A DNA stretch of 64,000 nucleotides from Pempheris klunzingeri (lineage: Eukaryota; Chordata; Actinopteri; Acropomatiformes; Pempheridae): positions 5,414,977-5,478,976 of the forward strand of contig NC_092035.1 of assembly GCF_042242105.1 (NCBI RefSeq), read 5' to 3'. Made by a program: the position numbers and the translations under genes. The notes below the pieces were generated by a model. It worked only from the letters and a program-made list of their open reading frames with translations, made no database searches and was not told the origin of the DNA. Shown here in pieces: positions 26,083 through 37,505 of the stretch (position 1 is the stretch's first letter; each line of letters starts with the position of its first letter).

Positions 26083-29000
26083 TTTCTTTCGGTTCCTGCT
26101 GGTCGAGACACGCTGGCCTTTTCCAGCTTGGTGCTTAGCAAGCTAGCGAAACTGACATCTTTAAAATTCTTGCTTTGTGTAATACAGTATCTGAACATGA
26201 CAACTGTGGTGTGAGCTTGGAGGAGATTGGCAGTCTTTGCTCCTGCTGAACTGACCCATATTTAACACACCGAAGCTCACCAGCTCTCCTCAGCCATCAG
26301 GTTTATAGACACACCGTTGTGTACTCGCCCCGTGTAACAGCGGAATTTTGTGATACAAGTGCAAAGCCTCGACAATTTTCCAGCTCTCACTGTACTCCGA
26401 GAGTCGGGGAGCGCGGTGCCAGGGCACAGACCTCATTATCCACCGCTGACTGGCTGAAATGGAAGGTGGGAAAAGGCGAAGACAGACAGGAGGAGGAGAG
26501 GGAGAAGAAAAGGTGAGAGAGGGGGATCTGTCAGAGGAGACGTGCAGGATGGAATCACCTGTGACTCAAAATGATTTTAATGAACAAAAAGACCGGGCCG
26601 AAGAAGAAAACGGAGGAAGAGAAGCTCTTATTCTTTGCCCCGACACCCTGAGAACACACTCACATCAATAGAATTCGTTATATGAATTTCCTCTTTTCTG
26701 TAATTGCTCATTTAGCTATTGACCTACAGTGATTTGAAAACTTTGAAATGTGGACTATAGGTTACACAACTTCTAGTCTTTTTCCTAAATTAAATTTCCT
26801 ATATTGGTTTTGTAATAGGTGCGTTAAAGGCCACACAGAAGGACGTCTCAGCCCAGCTGCTCACCAGCTCAGACTTTTTTGTTGAATTGTTGCAAAAGCG
26901 GAAAGCCAGCCCGAGGACACCAGCATCCTTCCAGGAGGGGTGCACGGTGGTAGTGGAGGTGTGGGGGTGTTTTTTTTTATATATTTTGTAGCCTGCAGCT
27001 CCTCTGTCCCACTTTGCCAGCCAGGGCAAGGAGAGCCCATATGGCAGCCAAGCGTGGCTCCAGCCGGCTCGGGCTCATATGTATGGAAAACAAGGTCTGG
27101 AGAGGGAAGTCACAGGGGGTCATGCTAGTCAGAGAGGCTGCCTAAGGTCCTGGTGCAGGTTAGAAGGTCTTGGTTCAGGAGAGGAGGCTAATTTCTTCTA
27201 CTTGGCTGAGCAAAGGCCTGAATAATTGCGCCCCCTGGGTTGGCCTCTGGGTAATGTGGAGGTAGAGCAGAGTGTACCAACGTGGAGAGCAAACAGGGGA
27301 AGGCAGTGGGATCACAGACAAGGCTGTGTCCAGCTTTGTGTTCTAAAAGTAGAAACAGCGTTGTTACATTATTATCTGGGCTTTGCACTCCGTCATGTGT
27401 TTGATTCAATGACATTATGTGCGTACAGTAAGCTGGGCCTGCCTTTGTGTTTAATACAGTTCCAAGCAAACAACATCGATCACGTTACATAGCAAATAGA
27501 ATGGCTGAGAGCGCAGAAGATTCATCTCAGGCATGTTTAGATTTTCAAATCACTCAAGCCGCCTCAAGATGGAATACATGAGCTCTGATTTGAGAGAAGT
27601 GGAGAAAAGTTTTTTTCCCCCTTTTTTTGACATATAGCGACTTAAAGCTACAGAGATTATTTGCGAATGACCTGAATCAAAACACCGACATATTTTTAGG
27701 TGATTAAGGTAGCAAACAGTCTCCTGGTCACACACCCAGCAGATGCAGAGCATCATTAGCATTCATTTAGAGTTGTGTCTGTCTACCTGAATAATTTAAG
27801 ACCAATATTCACTCTCACATTAGCTTTAATTTGGTGTTTTGGGCTCTTTGGCTACTAAATGTTCAACGATGCTCCCCAGCTAGACATCAGCTTTGTCGTT
27901 TGTTGCCGGGGACGTAGCGCACACAGAGTCTACCAAACAGTATTGTTGAGTTAGAATTTAAATGTTGCCATAAAATGTTTTAGGCCTTCTCAAATAAAGT
28001 TACTCTCTCACTATGAGAGTGAACAGAATATGTTCACTCTCCACAGACGTGGCTTCTCCTGTCTTGTTTTGAGAGGCAGATAGACAGAATGGACCAGACA
28101 GACCTTGATTGTAGTGCTTTTGTTGTACATAACATATTCTAAAGTTTGATTATAGATACACACCTTGCAAACAACACCCACAGCTATTAGATTACCAGAA
28201 CATCACTACAGGAACGTGCTATCTGTGACGCACCAACCTCACAATAATCAGAAAAGCTTATATTTCCACATTCTTGCAAGCAATGTGACATTTTGTGCAG
28301 GCACCTAATGATATAACCGTTGGCCTCGGAGGCTGTCACTGCTGTGAGCAGCAAACCAGCCTGTCATGCTAACAGCAGCTTACAGCAGATAAACAAATAA
28401 ACTGTCAGATCTTTACATCTTTGCCTGTTGCTTTAATTTTTCGAGTAGTTCCAAAATAAACCATCCTCCAAACTTAAATGCTGAGTATCACCACTGCAGC
28501 CACCGTGCTTCAAGCACAGTAAAGAAGTAAATTAAACTTTATGGTAAAGTGTCTTTAAAAGGCAGAAAAAAAATGAAGTGAGGTGTATTAAGTTGCTTCC
28601 CCGGACATCTTTGTTGGCCCTGGAGTAATTGCTGTGGACAGTTCTATCTAGTGAGGACAAAGGCCCAGTGTGATGATGTGATGTAAAAGACTTCCAGTGG
28701 TGGTAGTGTGTGTGTGTGTGTAGAAGTGTACGCTTGTCCGAGGCTTGACAGCCACAACAGCACCGCATCCACTCCTGGACCCGAGTAATGAATCTGCCAC
28801 GATCCCGCTCTCGAAGATTGAAACCAAGTGATATGACTGGATCTCCTCGGATTCATTAGAAAATAAAGATCACCCTTTTAAACCCGTGACTGCGTTGGCG
28901 GCGTGACAAGGGAGAGGAGGTGACAGCTGTTTAAACACAGCGAGGGCCGGGGGAAGTGAATGTGACATGCTCAGGTGTAATTATACTCACCTAGTTCACA

Positions 29001-29975
29001 GCGGAGATTAAGAGGAGAAGGGATGGAGAGGCACGGGAGCGCCAGACATGAAAGAATATTGAAAGACGCGCTGATGAACAGTGTCAACTCTCTTTCTCCC
29101 TGTCCCCCCACACTTCCCCCCTTTTTTCTCCCTTTTGTCACTATCATTGCAAGGTCTCACTTATGTTTGCCTTTTCCAATTATCAAGGTGTGACTGTGGG
29201 CTCCCACAATCCCCTTCGCCTCGTGCTATAATGTTAACTATACTGAACTTGAAGAGGAATTAAAAACTGTTTCCTTTGTTTGTCAGGAAAATTACAGGAG
29301 TCGAATTAATTATCACCTACAAATTTCTCTCCTGGTTCCATCCTCTGTACACATAATCTGATGCGAACTGTGCAACTTTGCATTTTGCTGTAATATTATT
29401 GGACATCACTGTAAAAGACTCAAGGTGATTTAATGAGGGAACACATCAAACTTTATCCTGAGGCAGCACTGCCCTCTTGTGGTGCTTCTGTGCTTTACAC
29501 ACCCTGCCAGACAGCCTGCTGTCAGAAAATGGATCATGACAGTCTAATTTATTATTATCTCTGTACCTCTGACCCAATATTTCAGAGCTTCAACCTGATG
29601 TCCTAATGACAGGCAGGCCTGGTCACACTCAATCTACTCAATCCTCCAATGAACAACACCAGCAGCCGGGCGGGCTGCTTCTCTTTGTCGAAATTGATTT
29701 GTCAATTACGATAAAAAGCAGAGTGGGAGTACTGGAGTATTAATCAGAACGGGATCTGTTTAATAGATTAGAAAAATCATTTATAGTGACCAACTTCAAA
29801 TTAAGGATTCCAATTATCCTCACTGATAATGAGGAGATGATGAAGGATCTACATCAGTGAGGTTTGGTCTTATTGGTTAACACTTTTCAGTCTGACCGAC
29901 CACCTGTCACTCACTGATTTTCCAGTTTGCCAATAAAGTTTGAGTTGTTTGGGTGGATCTCCTGTGTCGATGCAA
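26083..29975. other. Non-coding stretch downstream of tmem182
   Basis: No coding exon is supported. A short (GT)n run lies near 28,708-28,722, and 29,640-29,900 has enhancer-like texture (TCAATTA, TAAT and ATTA cores). Genes on the right read away into this desert, so it is downstream of tmem182. Confidence 0.45.
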
Positions 29976-29979
29976 GATG

Positions 29980-29985
29980 TTTATT
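29980..29985 (-). terminator. tmem182: tmem182 poly(A) signal AATAAA
   Basis: The minus strand reads TGA CCCTCAAA-type sequence and then AATAAA: the hexamer begins only 9 bases past the stop codon (29,995-29,997). If used, the 3' UTR would be only a few tens of bases. A distal signal further left is possible. Confidence 0.45.
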
Positions 29986-29994
29986 TTGAGGGGA

Positions 29995-32900
29995 TCACAG
30001 GTAAACGTCAGATGCTGGAATTTGAGGTACGTCCTTTTTATCCAGCTGCATCCTGTGAATCCTCCGGCCGACCAGGATGAAGAGCAGGCCGGCCAGCAGG
30101 CAGAAGAAGACAGCGACCGGAGCCAGGAGGAACGATGGGCCGTGCTGGACGCTCAGGTGGAACAAAGGGCAGCCGGCGAGACTCTGATGGTGGGCAAACT
30201 GCTCCAGAGTGTCCAGAATCTGGACCCACGTCAGATACATCACCACCACCACCAGCAGACACACACCTGACCAACACAGAGACAGTAAATGTCCTAATCA
30301 CTGTCTTCTTTTACTAGCCACTAAATGATTACATCACATATACACATGCTTGAAGATCTACATGGGCCCCATGTACGCATTCTGTGGGACACCAGGATCT
30401 GGAGTCAGTTACACAGCAGGTTGTGTTTTCTTTGCAGTTTATTTTCCTGCTAAAGTAATCAATCACTAAAGTGTTGTCTTACACGTAATGTTCTGTGTGG
30501 ATATTTTAAGGAGGACTGGAGATATCGAACGTGGATGACATGGGCTCATGGAACAGGAGGACCGACAGATTAACCCGTTCAGACTGGTTTGTGGAGAAGC
30601 AGTGTCAGGTTTTCCAGGCTGTAGGCAATGCGACCTAACGAGCAGGCAACACACACACACACACACACACACCAGCACCCAAGCACACAATTAGTGGCTA
30701 GTTTCACGTTTAAGAGTAAAATTTCTCATTGTTGTTGAAGCTGAATTAAATGTTAACAAAAAGAAAAAGATATTTGTAGGGAAAGCAAAAAAAAATAGCC
30801 CTCATGTCATTTTTTTAGAATTTAATTCTTCCACAAATCTAAATGCATTTCAGTCACTTTAGTTTTGCCTCATATCTAAAGCGACTTGGGGAAACGTGTT
30901 TTTAAAGATTTGCCTTTGCTTCAATTTAAGCAAAACCAACGCTTTTGTCGACAGGTCTGCAAAAATCTGCACAGAATTAAAGTTACTTGTAGTTGCCTTG
31001 AATAAGTACATTTATTTTTGGTTCGTAAAATAGTTTTTTTAAAAAAGTGAATGTTTCCTCTTCAGCCTGGAGCTCATATCTATATATATATATGTTTTTT
31101 TTTTTTCAAATAAGCAAACCTTATGAGGAAAAAAAAGCATCATCTGAATCTGAATTCAATCAAACACATTCTATTTGTGTGCTTTCATCAGAAAATGTGA
31201 CAATGTAGTTATAATAACCTGTATTTCTGTTGTATGGTGACAGCAGAGTGTAAAAAGCTGAATCACAACCACAACCGCTAATTTAGGAGTAAAATAGCAG
31301 AACAACAAGACTTTGGTAAAGTTTGTATGACTGACAGCAGCAGCAGCACCACAAGAGGAATAATTATGATTTTTATTTCTTTTTAAACTGTTCTCTTTGG
31401 AGGGAAGTGGCTTGAGCCATTATTGTAACTGCACATCGCATTTGGAAAATCTTGTGTTGGTTTTTTCATTTCATTTGTTTTTTTTCTCACTGAAGAAATT
31501 GGTCCATTCAATAATCTTTGACCAGCATTTTGTTCAATAATTATTCTCAGACTTGTATTTGCTATTGACATTGATGTTTAATGTCTTTTATTCTGAACTG
31601 GCTATAACATGGCCGCTCCAAAGCTCATCCAGCTTGCTGTGTCCTGACCGGACACCCCCACATCACCGGCTACATTTCCCAACCACAGCGGCTTCATGAC
31701 AGCTGACGGGTTGGTGATGTTTTGAGGTCAGAGAACATAAATTCTGGGAAATCTGCCCTCCTCAAACTACAACTCTGAGTAAGTGGAAAGCTCAGGGAAA
31801 CATGAGAGAAAACACACACACACACACAGAGGACAGAGTGAGACTGATGGTGTCTTCTCTTCCTCTCTCACACACACACAACCACCAAACACGAGCTCGG
31901 TCAAACTGAGGCTTTTTAAAAGCTCTGCCCAGCTGCAGGCGAGGTCGCCTAACGAACAGGCACCACACACCAGCGATCAAGCCCCCTATAGAATTTCACC
32001 TATAACAAAATAGAAAAATGAATATTTAAAAAATCCATCTTAGGGAAAACATATAAAAGCCCTCATGTAATTTTTTTTTTTATTTAATTGCATTTTTCCA
32101 CACAATTAAAAGCCATATTCTGTCACTTTACCCCCCGTAAACCCCAGTGGCATTTAGTAAAACATTGTTCAATCCAACATAATTTTATTTGAAATTCTAG
32201 GTGATCCAAAAATCACAAAGATTCCAGATATATCGAGGCAAATATTGGTTGAAACGTGTCTAAAATTGTGCACAAGACACAAGTGGAATATTTCACGCTG
32301 TGTAATAATAAAGCTTCAGTGAAGAGCTCGCAGCAAAAAAAAGCGAATACACTGTGTGCACAATTATTAGGCAAGTGATTATTTTGACCATATCATCATT
32401 TTATCCATAATTTCCAACTCCAAGCTGTATAAACTTGAATGCTTATTGGATTTAATGCATATCAGGTGATGTGTATTTGTGTAACGAGGGAGGGTGTGGC
32501 CTAAGGAGATCAACACCCTATATCAAGGTGTGCATAATTATTAGGCAGATTCTTCTCCTCAGGAAAAATGGGCCAAAAAAGAGATTTAACTGACTCTGAA
32601 AAGTCAAATATTGTAAAAAGTCTTTCAGAGGGATGCAGCACTCTTGAAATATCTAAGATATTGGGGCGTGATCACAGAACCATCAAACGTTTTGTTGCAA
32701 ATAGTCAGCAAGGTCGCAAGAAACGTGTCGAGAAGAAAAGACGCAAATTAACCACCAAAGATTTGAGAAGAATCAAACATGAAGCTACCAGGAACCCATT
32801 ATCCTCCAGTGCTGCCATATTCCACAACTCCAACCTACCTGGAGTGTCAAGAAGTACGAGGTGTTCAGTTCTCAGAGACATGGCCAAGATAAGAAAGGCT

Positions 32901-35900
32901 GAAACCCGACCACCTCTGAACAAGACACATAAGTTGAAACATCAAGAATGGGCCAAGAAATATCTGAAGACAGATTTTTCAAAGGTTTTGTGGACTGATG
33001 AGATGAGAGTGACTCTTGACGGACCAGATGGATGGGCCCGTGGTTGGACCAGTAACGGACACAGAGCTCCACTTTGACTCAGACGCCAGCAAGGTGGAGG
33101 TGGGGTACTGGTATGGGCAGGTATTATCAAAGATGAGCTAGTTGGACCTTTTCGGGTTGAAAATGGACTCAAAATCAACTCTCAGACCTACTGCCAATTT
33201 CTAGAAGACACTTTCTTCAAGCAGTGGTACAGGAAAAAGTCTGCATCTTTCAAGAAGACTTTGATTTTTATGCAAGACAACGCTCCATCACACGCATCAA
33301 AGTACTCCACTGCGTGGCTGGCCAGTAAAGGCCTTAAAGATGAAAAACTAATGACATGGCCCCCTTCTTCACCTGACTTAAACCCTATTGAGAACTTTTG
33401 GGCCCTTCTTAAGCAGGAAATTTACAGTGAAGGTCAACAGTACACCTCTCTGAACAGTGTCTGGGAGGCTGTGGTTGCGGCTGCACAAAAAGTTGATTCT
33501 GACCAGATCAAGAAACTGACTGACTCCGTGAATGGAAGGCTTGTGACTGTTATTGAAAAGAAGGGTGGCTATATTGGTCACTGAGGGTTTTTTTTTTTTA
33601 AATTTCAGAAATGTTTATTTGTAAATTTTGAGTTTGTTTATTATTCTCACTTTAACAGGTGAAAATAAACAAGTGAGATGGGAAAATCTTTGTTTTTCAT
33701 TTAGTTGCCTAATAATTCTGCACACTAATAGTTGCCTAATAATGGTGTACGTATAGATATTCTCTTAAGAAAGCCAAAACTTCACTTTTACTACTTAAAT
33801 GTTCAGGTTTGAGGGTTTGTTAACATTTTGGATTGACCAAGAGCACTGTAGTTGTACAATAACAAAATGTATCCTCAAAAATACAACTTGCCTAATAATT
33901 GTGCACGCAGTGTATAAAATACGATGCCGTCAGCCTGTGTGGAGTAAGATGACTGCTACTTAGGAGGGAATAAAAGCGGCAGACTGGATGTCAAGGGGTT
34001 AAGGAAGCCACTTTGGGACGTCTGTGTGGTTTTATCCTGAATAAACACAGCTTTGGGGTTTAGAAAATGTGATGAGGAGCCTTTAAAACTGTTGGCTGCT
34101 GCAGAGACCCCTGAGCGTTTCATAGTCAGACTCTCCTCGCTTCCATTATGTCTACATGAGAAATTCATGGGCGCAGCACTTAAACTAAAAGTGTTTTAAA
34201 CCCATCTTTTGTAGCTCTCTGCCCGCCCATAAACCCTGAATCTTCATTGGCATCAATGACCATCTCGTAAATTCACCTCAAGAGCCAACGGGCCTTTGAC
34301 AAACTGAAGGATTAAGTGTTCCTTTATGGGCTGGGAAAAATTCTCCCACAGTCTAAACACCACAGACATGATGATGTTACAGAATATGATGCAGCGCCGT
34401 GACGACACAAAGTAGTTAAAAGTAGCATGGCCTTCAACATCTACAGCCTTAAAATGCAGCGTGCACATTTATGCAGCAGCAATATTGGTTCAAAAAGTAG
34501 CTTTGAACTTGAAACTAGCTTTATATATGAACCTTTTTTTGCTGATTTGTCCTTACCGCCACAAAGCAGGAGGGCCCCACCCACTTTATAGAGCCTGTGA
34601 TTGGTCAGCGGACCGGCACAGACGACGACAAAGCCACCAGTGAGGACGGCTGCAGAGCCTGTGACGAGGAAGATGCTCCAGAAGGTCCTAAAGACTGAGA
34701 AACATGAGGCCACGTGAAAGATCTTGATGCAATTGTTCAAAATAAGAAAAATCAAGTGAGAAAATATTACCAACCAATGGCAGAGTGGTGCTCATACGGT
34801 TCTGTGGGGAAACCGTGTGGTTCTGCCCATGATCTCATTGGCTCATTAACAGGAAACGGGAAGAGGAAGGCGGCCTGGCAGACCTTTGATGGCGGCTGAT
34901 TCACTGCGAGGGAATGAGGCGGTTAAGATGCCGCCTGATAGCATCACATAAGTGTGTCAGAGCTGCAAAGTGAAGGTTCTTACAGATCCAAAGGTCCCAC
35001 ACAGAGTGTTCATATGAAGCAGCTGGGAATGAGCAACGCCAAAACAGACCCTCGTGGAAGATCCTCACGCCGGCCGTCACCTGATGAGTGAGAAAACCGG
35101 ATGTGATCAAAATGTTAGAAGAAATAAGTCAAGGTGTCAAGGAATTCATTCAACTTTGCTGCATTCACATGTTTGAATAACTTCAGAGCTGAAGCAGTTT
35201 GGTGTTGGGTAATAAAATGTTTCAGGCGGTCATCAAAGAGAAGAGAGAAGGGAAAAACTTCGCTTTGCTTCATTCTCTCTGCTGCTTTTTTTCCTTTTAA
35301 TTCAACTGATCCCAATCCGAGATTTGACACACACAGCGGTGGAGGAAGTAAAAGCAGAAATACCACGGTGTAGAAATACTGTGTTACAGGTGAAGTCCTG
35401 CATTCAAAATAGTACTTAGGTGAATGCACAAAAGTATCAAAACACACTTCAAGCGCCAAAAGTAAAAGTATTCATACAGCACTTTACTTAGTGATACATC
35501 AATATGAAAGCATCACTAATGTTGCTCGTGTTGCAGCCAGTTAACTTTACATACTGCTGGCTCGTTTCTGAATTCTTTCCACGATCACATAATAATTCAC
35601 CTGAATGTGAGCTAAAAGTATTTTAAACCAGTCTTTAGTAGCTCTCTGCCTGCCCTGAGAATTCATTGGCATCAGTCACCTTCTCATAAATCCACCTCAA
35701 GAAGGATGAAGTGTTCCTTTATGGGCAAAGTAATTACTAGGACTACTTTGAGTACTTAGTTACTTTCTATAACTGGACACTTGGCCTTCTCCTCTAGAGG
35801 CAAACCGTTTCTTCCTGGAAATATGTTTTTATTCTCAATTATCACAAAACGTATCACCTTATTCATGGAATATCGCTTGATTGAAGACGCTGACTTCCAA

Positions 35901-36241
35901 ACATCAGGTTATTTCCCATCACAGTGGTCCTAATAGTCTATTCTTTGTCTGTTAAGCAGGTTTTTGTCTGATTTTGATTGTTTTGATGTATTCCTTTGAC
36001 TGAGCTCTGTGTTTGAGAGGATCTACACAAACAAACCTGTATTATTCAGTTCAAATACCTCCACGCTGCTCTTCCCCGCTCTCAGGCCACTTCCTCCATC
36101 GCCTCCCTGCGGCCGGCCGCAGGACTCGGCGGCCAGCAGCCAGTACTCGGTGCCACAGCAGAGCAGAGTGGACAAAAGTCCCACTGCTCCGAAGAACAAA
36201 GCCAAGAAGAGGAGAACCCTGAGCCTCTCAGCGGGAGACAT
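29995..36241 (-). CDS. tmem182: Transmembrane protein 182 (tetraspan, claudin/PMP22-like)
   Basis: Five coding exons with GT-AG borders and consistent phases: 36,059-36,241; 34,984-35,080; 34,775-34,903; 34,557-34,694; 29,995-30,266. Together they encode about 272 aa. Residues about 8-31 form the first membrane segment, followed by a GTEYWLLAAES block. Exon 2 gives HEGLFWRC, the claudin-like extracellular signature, and exon 3 begins NQPPSK as in mammalian TMEM182. Exon 4 encodes a second membrane segment, ending LYKVGGALLLCGG. Exon 5 encodes two more segments with YLTWVQ and FLLAPVAVFF, then LLAGLLFILVGRRIH and a hydrophilic tail. TMEM182 is known as a muscle- and adipose-enriched membrane protein that restrains myoblast differentiation. 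The start is ATG with G at -3; an in-frame GTG upstream is not favoured. Intron 4 (4.3 kb) hosts a Tc1-like insertion. The gene lies head-to-tail downstream of actr3. Confidence 0.88.
30610..30861. repeat. Local duplication copy A in tmem182 intron 4
   Basis: It shares ordered blocks with 31,925-32,130: CTAACGAGCAGGCA, an AC-rich run, ACCAGC, TAGCCCTCATGT followed by a T-run and TTTAATT, TTCCACA, and GTCACTTTA. The order and strand are the same, about 1.3 kb apart. The (AC)n run at 30,649-30,672 has expanded in this copy. Confidence 0.6.
31925..32130. repeat. Local duplication copy B in tmem182 intron 4
   Basis: Direct-orientation counterpart of 30,610-30,861 (CTAACGAACAGGCA, AAGCCCTCATGT, GTCACTTTA). 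It lies about 220 bp left of the DD37E transposon. The shared blocks are not recognisable as exon sequence. Confidence 0.6.
32350..33912 (+). mobile_element. Nearly complete Tc1/mariner-type transposon, DD37E class
   Basis: Element of 1,563 bp flanked by TA target-site duplications (32,348-32,349 and 33,913-33,914). The terminal inverted repeats are 27 bp at 32,350-32,376 and 33,886-33,912 and differ at one position; both begin CACTG and contain GCACAATTATTAGGCA. A core motif related to TGCCTAATAATTnTGC recurs five times near the ends (32,358-32,373; 32,532-32,547; 33,706-33,721; 33,733-33,750; 33,889-33,906), as expected of transposase binding sites. The element sits in tmem182 intron 4, antisense to the gene. 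The near-identical termini and almost open transposase suggest fairly recent insertion. Confidence 0.93.
32568..33584 (+). pseudogene. Tc1-like transposase (DD37E) with one in-frame stop
   Basis: The frame runs from ATG at 32,568 to TGA at 33,582-33,584, 338 codons, normal for the family, and is broken only by TGA at 33,075-33,077 after residue 169. The N-terminus has a paired-like helix-turn-helix (LSEGCSTLEISKILG, then RTIKRF) followed by a Lys/Arg-rich segment and a second DNA-binding half. Catalytic residues are visible: Asp144 in WTDE, Asp237 in MQDNAPSH and Glu275 in DLNPIENFW. The last two are separated by 37 residues rather than the 34 of classical Tc1. The stop sits just before the conserved RRQQGGGGV block and could be a CpG-decay mutation. 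Transposase cuts at the inverted repeats and inserts at TA. The copy is probably inactive because of the stop. Confidence 0.93.
34185..34330. repeat. Local duplication copy C in tmem182 intron 4
   Basis: It shares ordered blocks with 35,612-35,727: CTAAAAGTGTTTTAAACC, GTAGCTCTCTGCC, TTCATTGGCATCA, CACCTCAAGA and GTGTTCCTTTATGGG. The orientation is the same, about 1.4 kb apart. One copy lies in intron 4, the other in intron 1. Confidence 0.65.
35336..35563. repeat. Teleost interspersed repeat (GTGGAGGAAGTA family)
   Basis: It begins GGTGGAGGAAGTAAAAGCAG, continues with ATACCACGGTGTAGAAATAC and GTCCTGCATTCAAAATAGTA, and ends in a GTTGCAGCCAGTTAACTTTA region. I recognise this repeat as very abundant in spiny-rayed fish. 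It lies in tmem182 intron 1; the opposite-strand copy is at 20,256-20,455. Confidence 0.7.
35612..35727. repeat. Local duplication copy D in tmem182 intron 1
   Basis: Counterpart of 34,185-34,330 with the same order of shared blocks. It lacks the piece around GAGCCAACGGGCCTTTGACA present in copy C, so it carries an internal deletion or copy C an insertion. It directly follows the interspersed repeat ending at 35,563. Confidence 0.65.
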
Positions 36242-36545
36242 GACTCCGTCTATTCTGTCGCAGCAAATCTGCACTTTCCCCCCTTTTTGTCAGCCATTTT
36301 TCACTCGGCCTTTGCTTTCTCCAGCCCGAGTGAGCAGCATGGCAAACTAGTCTGCAGAGCGCTTCAGTGAAAATAAACTCTTGCATCATGTGTGGGTCAG
36401 TTTGAGGAGATACAGTTACGGGGGGGGGGGTTCACTCACACAAAAATAGCTGCCACAGTTAACATGGAGGCAATCTGTCAAAGAGAAACATGCACAAGAA
36501 CAACTTAAAGAAGAGAATTCACAACTGTAGAAATATCTCTTGGCA

Positions 36546-36551
36546 TTTATT
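36546..36551 (-). terminator. actr3: Candidate distal poly(A) signal of actr3
   Basis: AATAAA on the minus strand, about 955 bases past the actr3 stop. Nearer candidates are 37,272-37,277 and 37,017-37,022. The sequence between 36,540 and 37,505 shows no other feature and is best read as actr3 3' UTR. Which signal is used cannot be decided from sequence alone. Confidence 0.4.
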
Positions 36552-37505
36552 GGAATGCCAGCATTGAAATCCAGATTTGGTACAGTACAAGGCTATCCAG
36601 TAGAACTGAGATCTAGGCAACAGTGATGGTCCAACAACAGTCAGTCAAACTGCATGTTTATATATTAATACGACTTCTTTTTTTCCCCCAAGACAGGTTG
36701 TTCAAGAGATGATTAATACAAATATAAAAAAAAAAGGTGAAAGGAAAGCGTGACGATTAGTCACAAAGCTGCAGGAGAAAAGTGGAACCTGGGAAACATT
36801 ATTCCAACAGATTAATAATATTTGAGCATTTAATAATCCGATTTTCAAAAAAAAAAAGTGTTTCTTCCAGGTAGTGAGGGGCAATTCAAAAGCAACACAG
36901 ATGCAAAGGAGAAAGAAAATCAGGAATGATCAGCTTGTCTGGTGATTGTTTTCTAACAATGTCTTTTATGTTTGCACCCGTTTGATGACTTAAAAAGAAA
37001 AAAATCAAAGAGGTGTTTTATTCGATGATGTTGGTGAAAGATTATCTTGTTAAGCGTCCTGCTCCTTGAGACAACCACTGTTTGTTTGTTTTTTTAAGAG
37101 TATATAACATATCGCAAGAACCCAACCCATATACACAGAGAAGTGCATTTATACAGGACTCATGTTGATTAATTACATATCACAACCCTGTGAGGATATT
37201 ATAAGTACATATACGAGGCACGCAGAAATGAAAGATTTATCACCTATTATTAACCTACTTGCAGTAAACATTTTATTTGAGGATCCTTTGGGCTGAGTCA
37301 CCTCTTTCCTCTAATTTGTGAGGACGTTGCCGCTCGTTTGGCAGTTTGCTTGGTCCGCTGTCGCTCTATCCGAAATGAACGGGTCTGTCGGAGCAAATCC
37401 GTGAAAAGGCTCGTGGGACTTGTACAGCATGTGAGGCCTCGCGGCGCCTCCACCACCACCACCCCCCGTTGTCCTCGGCCTCCGCTGAGCGCGCTCCTGC
37501 GGCGC

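Noticed and set aside
33075-33077. Could the in-frame TGA in the transposase be recoded (selenocysteine or readthrough)?
   Set aside because: No known Tc1 transposase uses recoding; the position is an ordinary residue next to RRQQGGGGV and a single C-to-T change explains it better.
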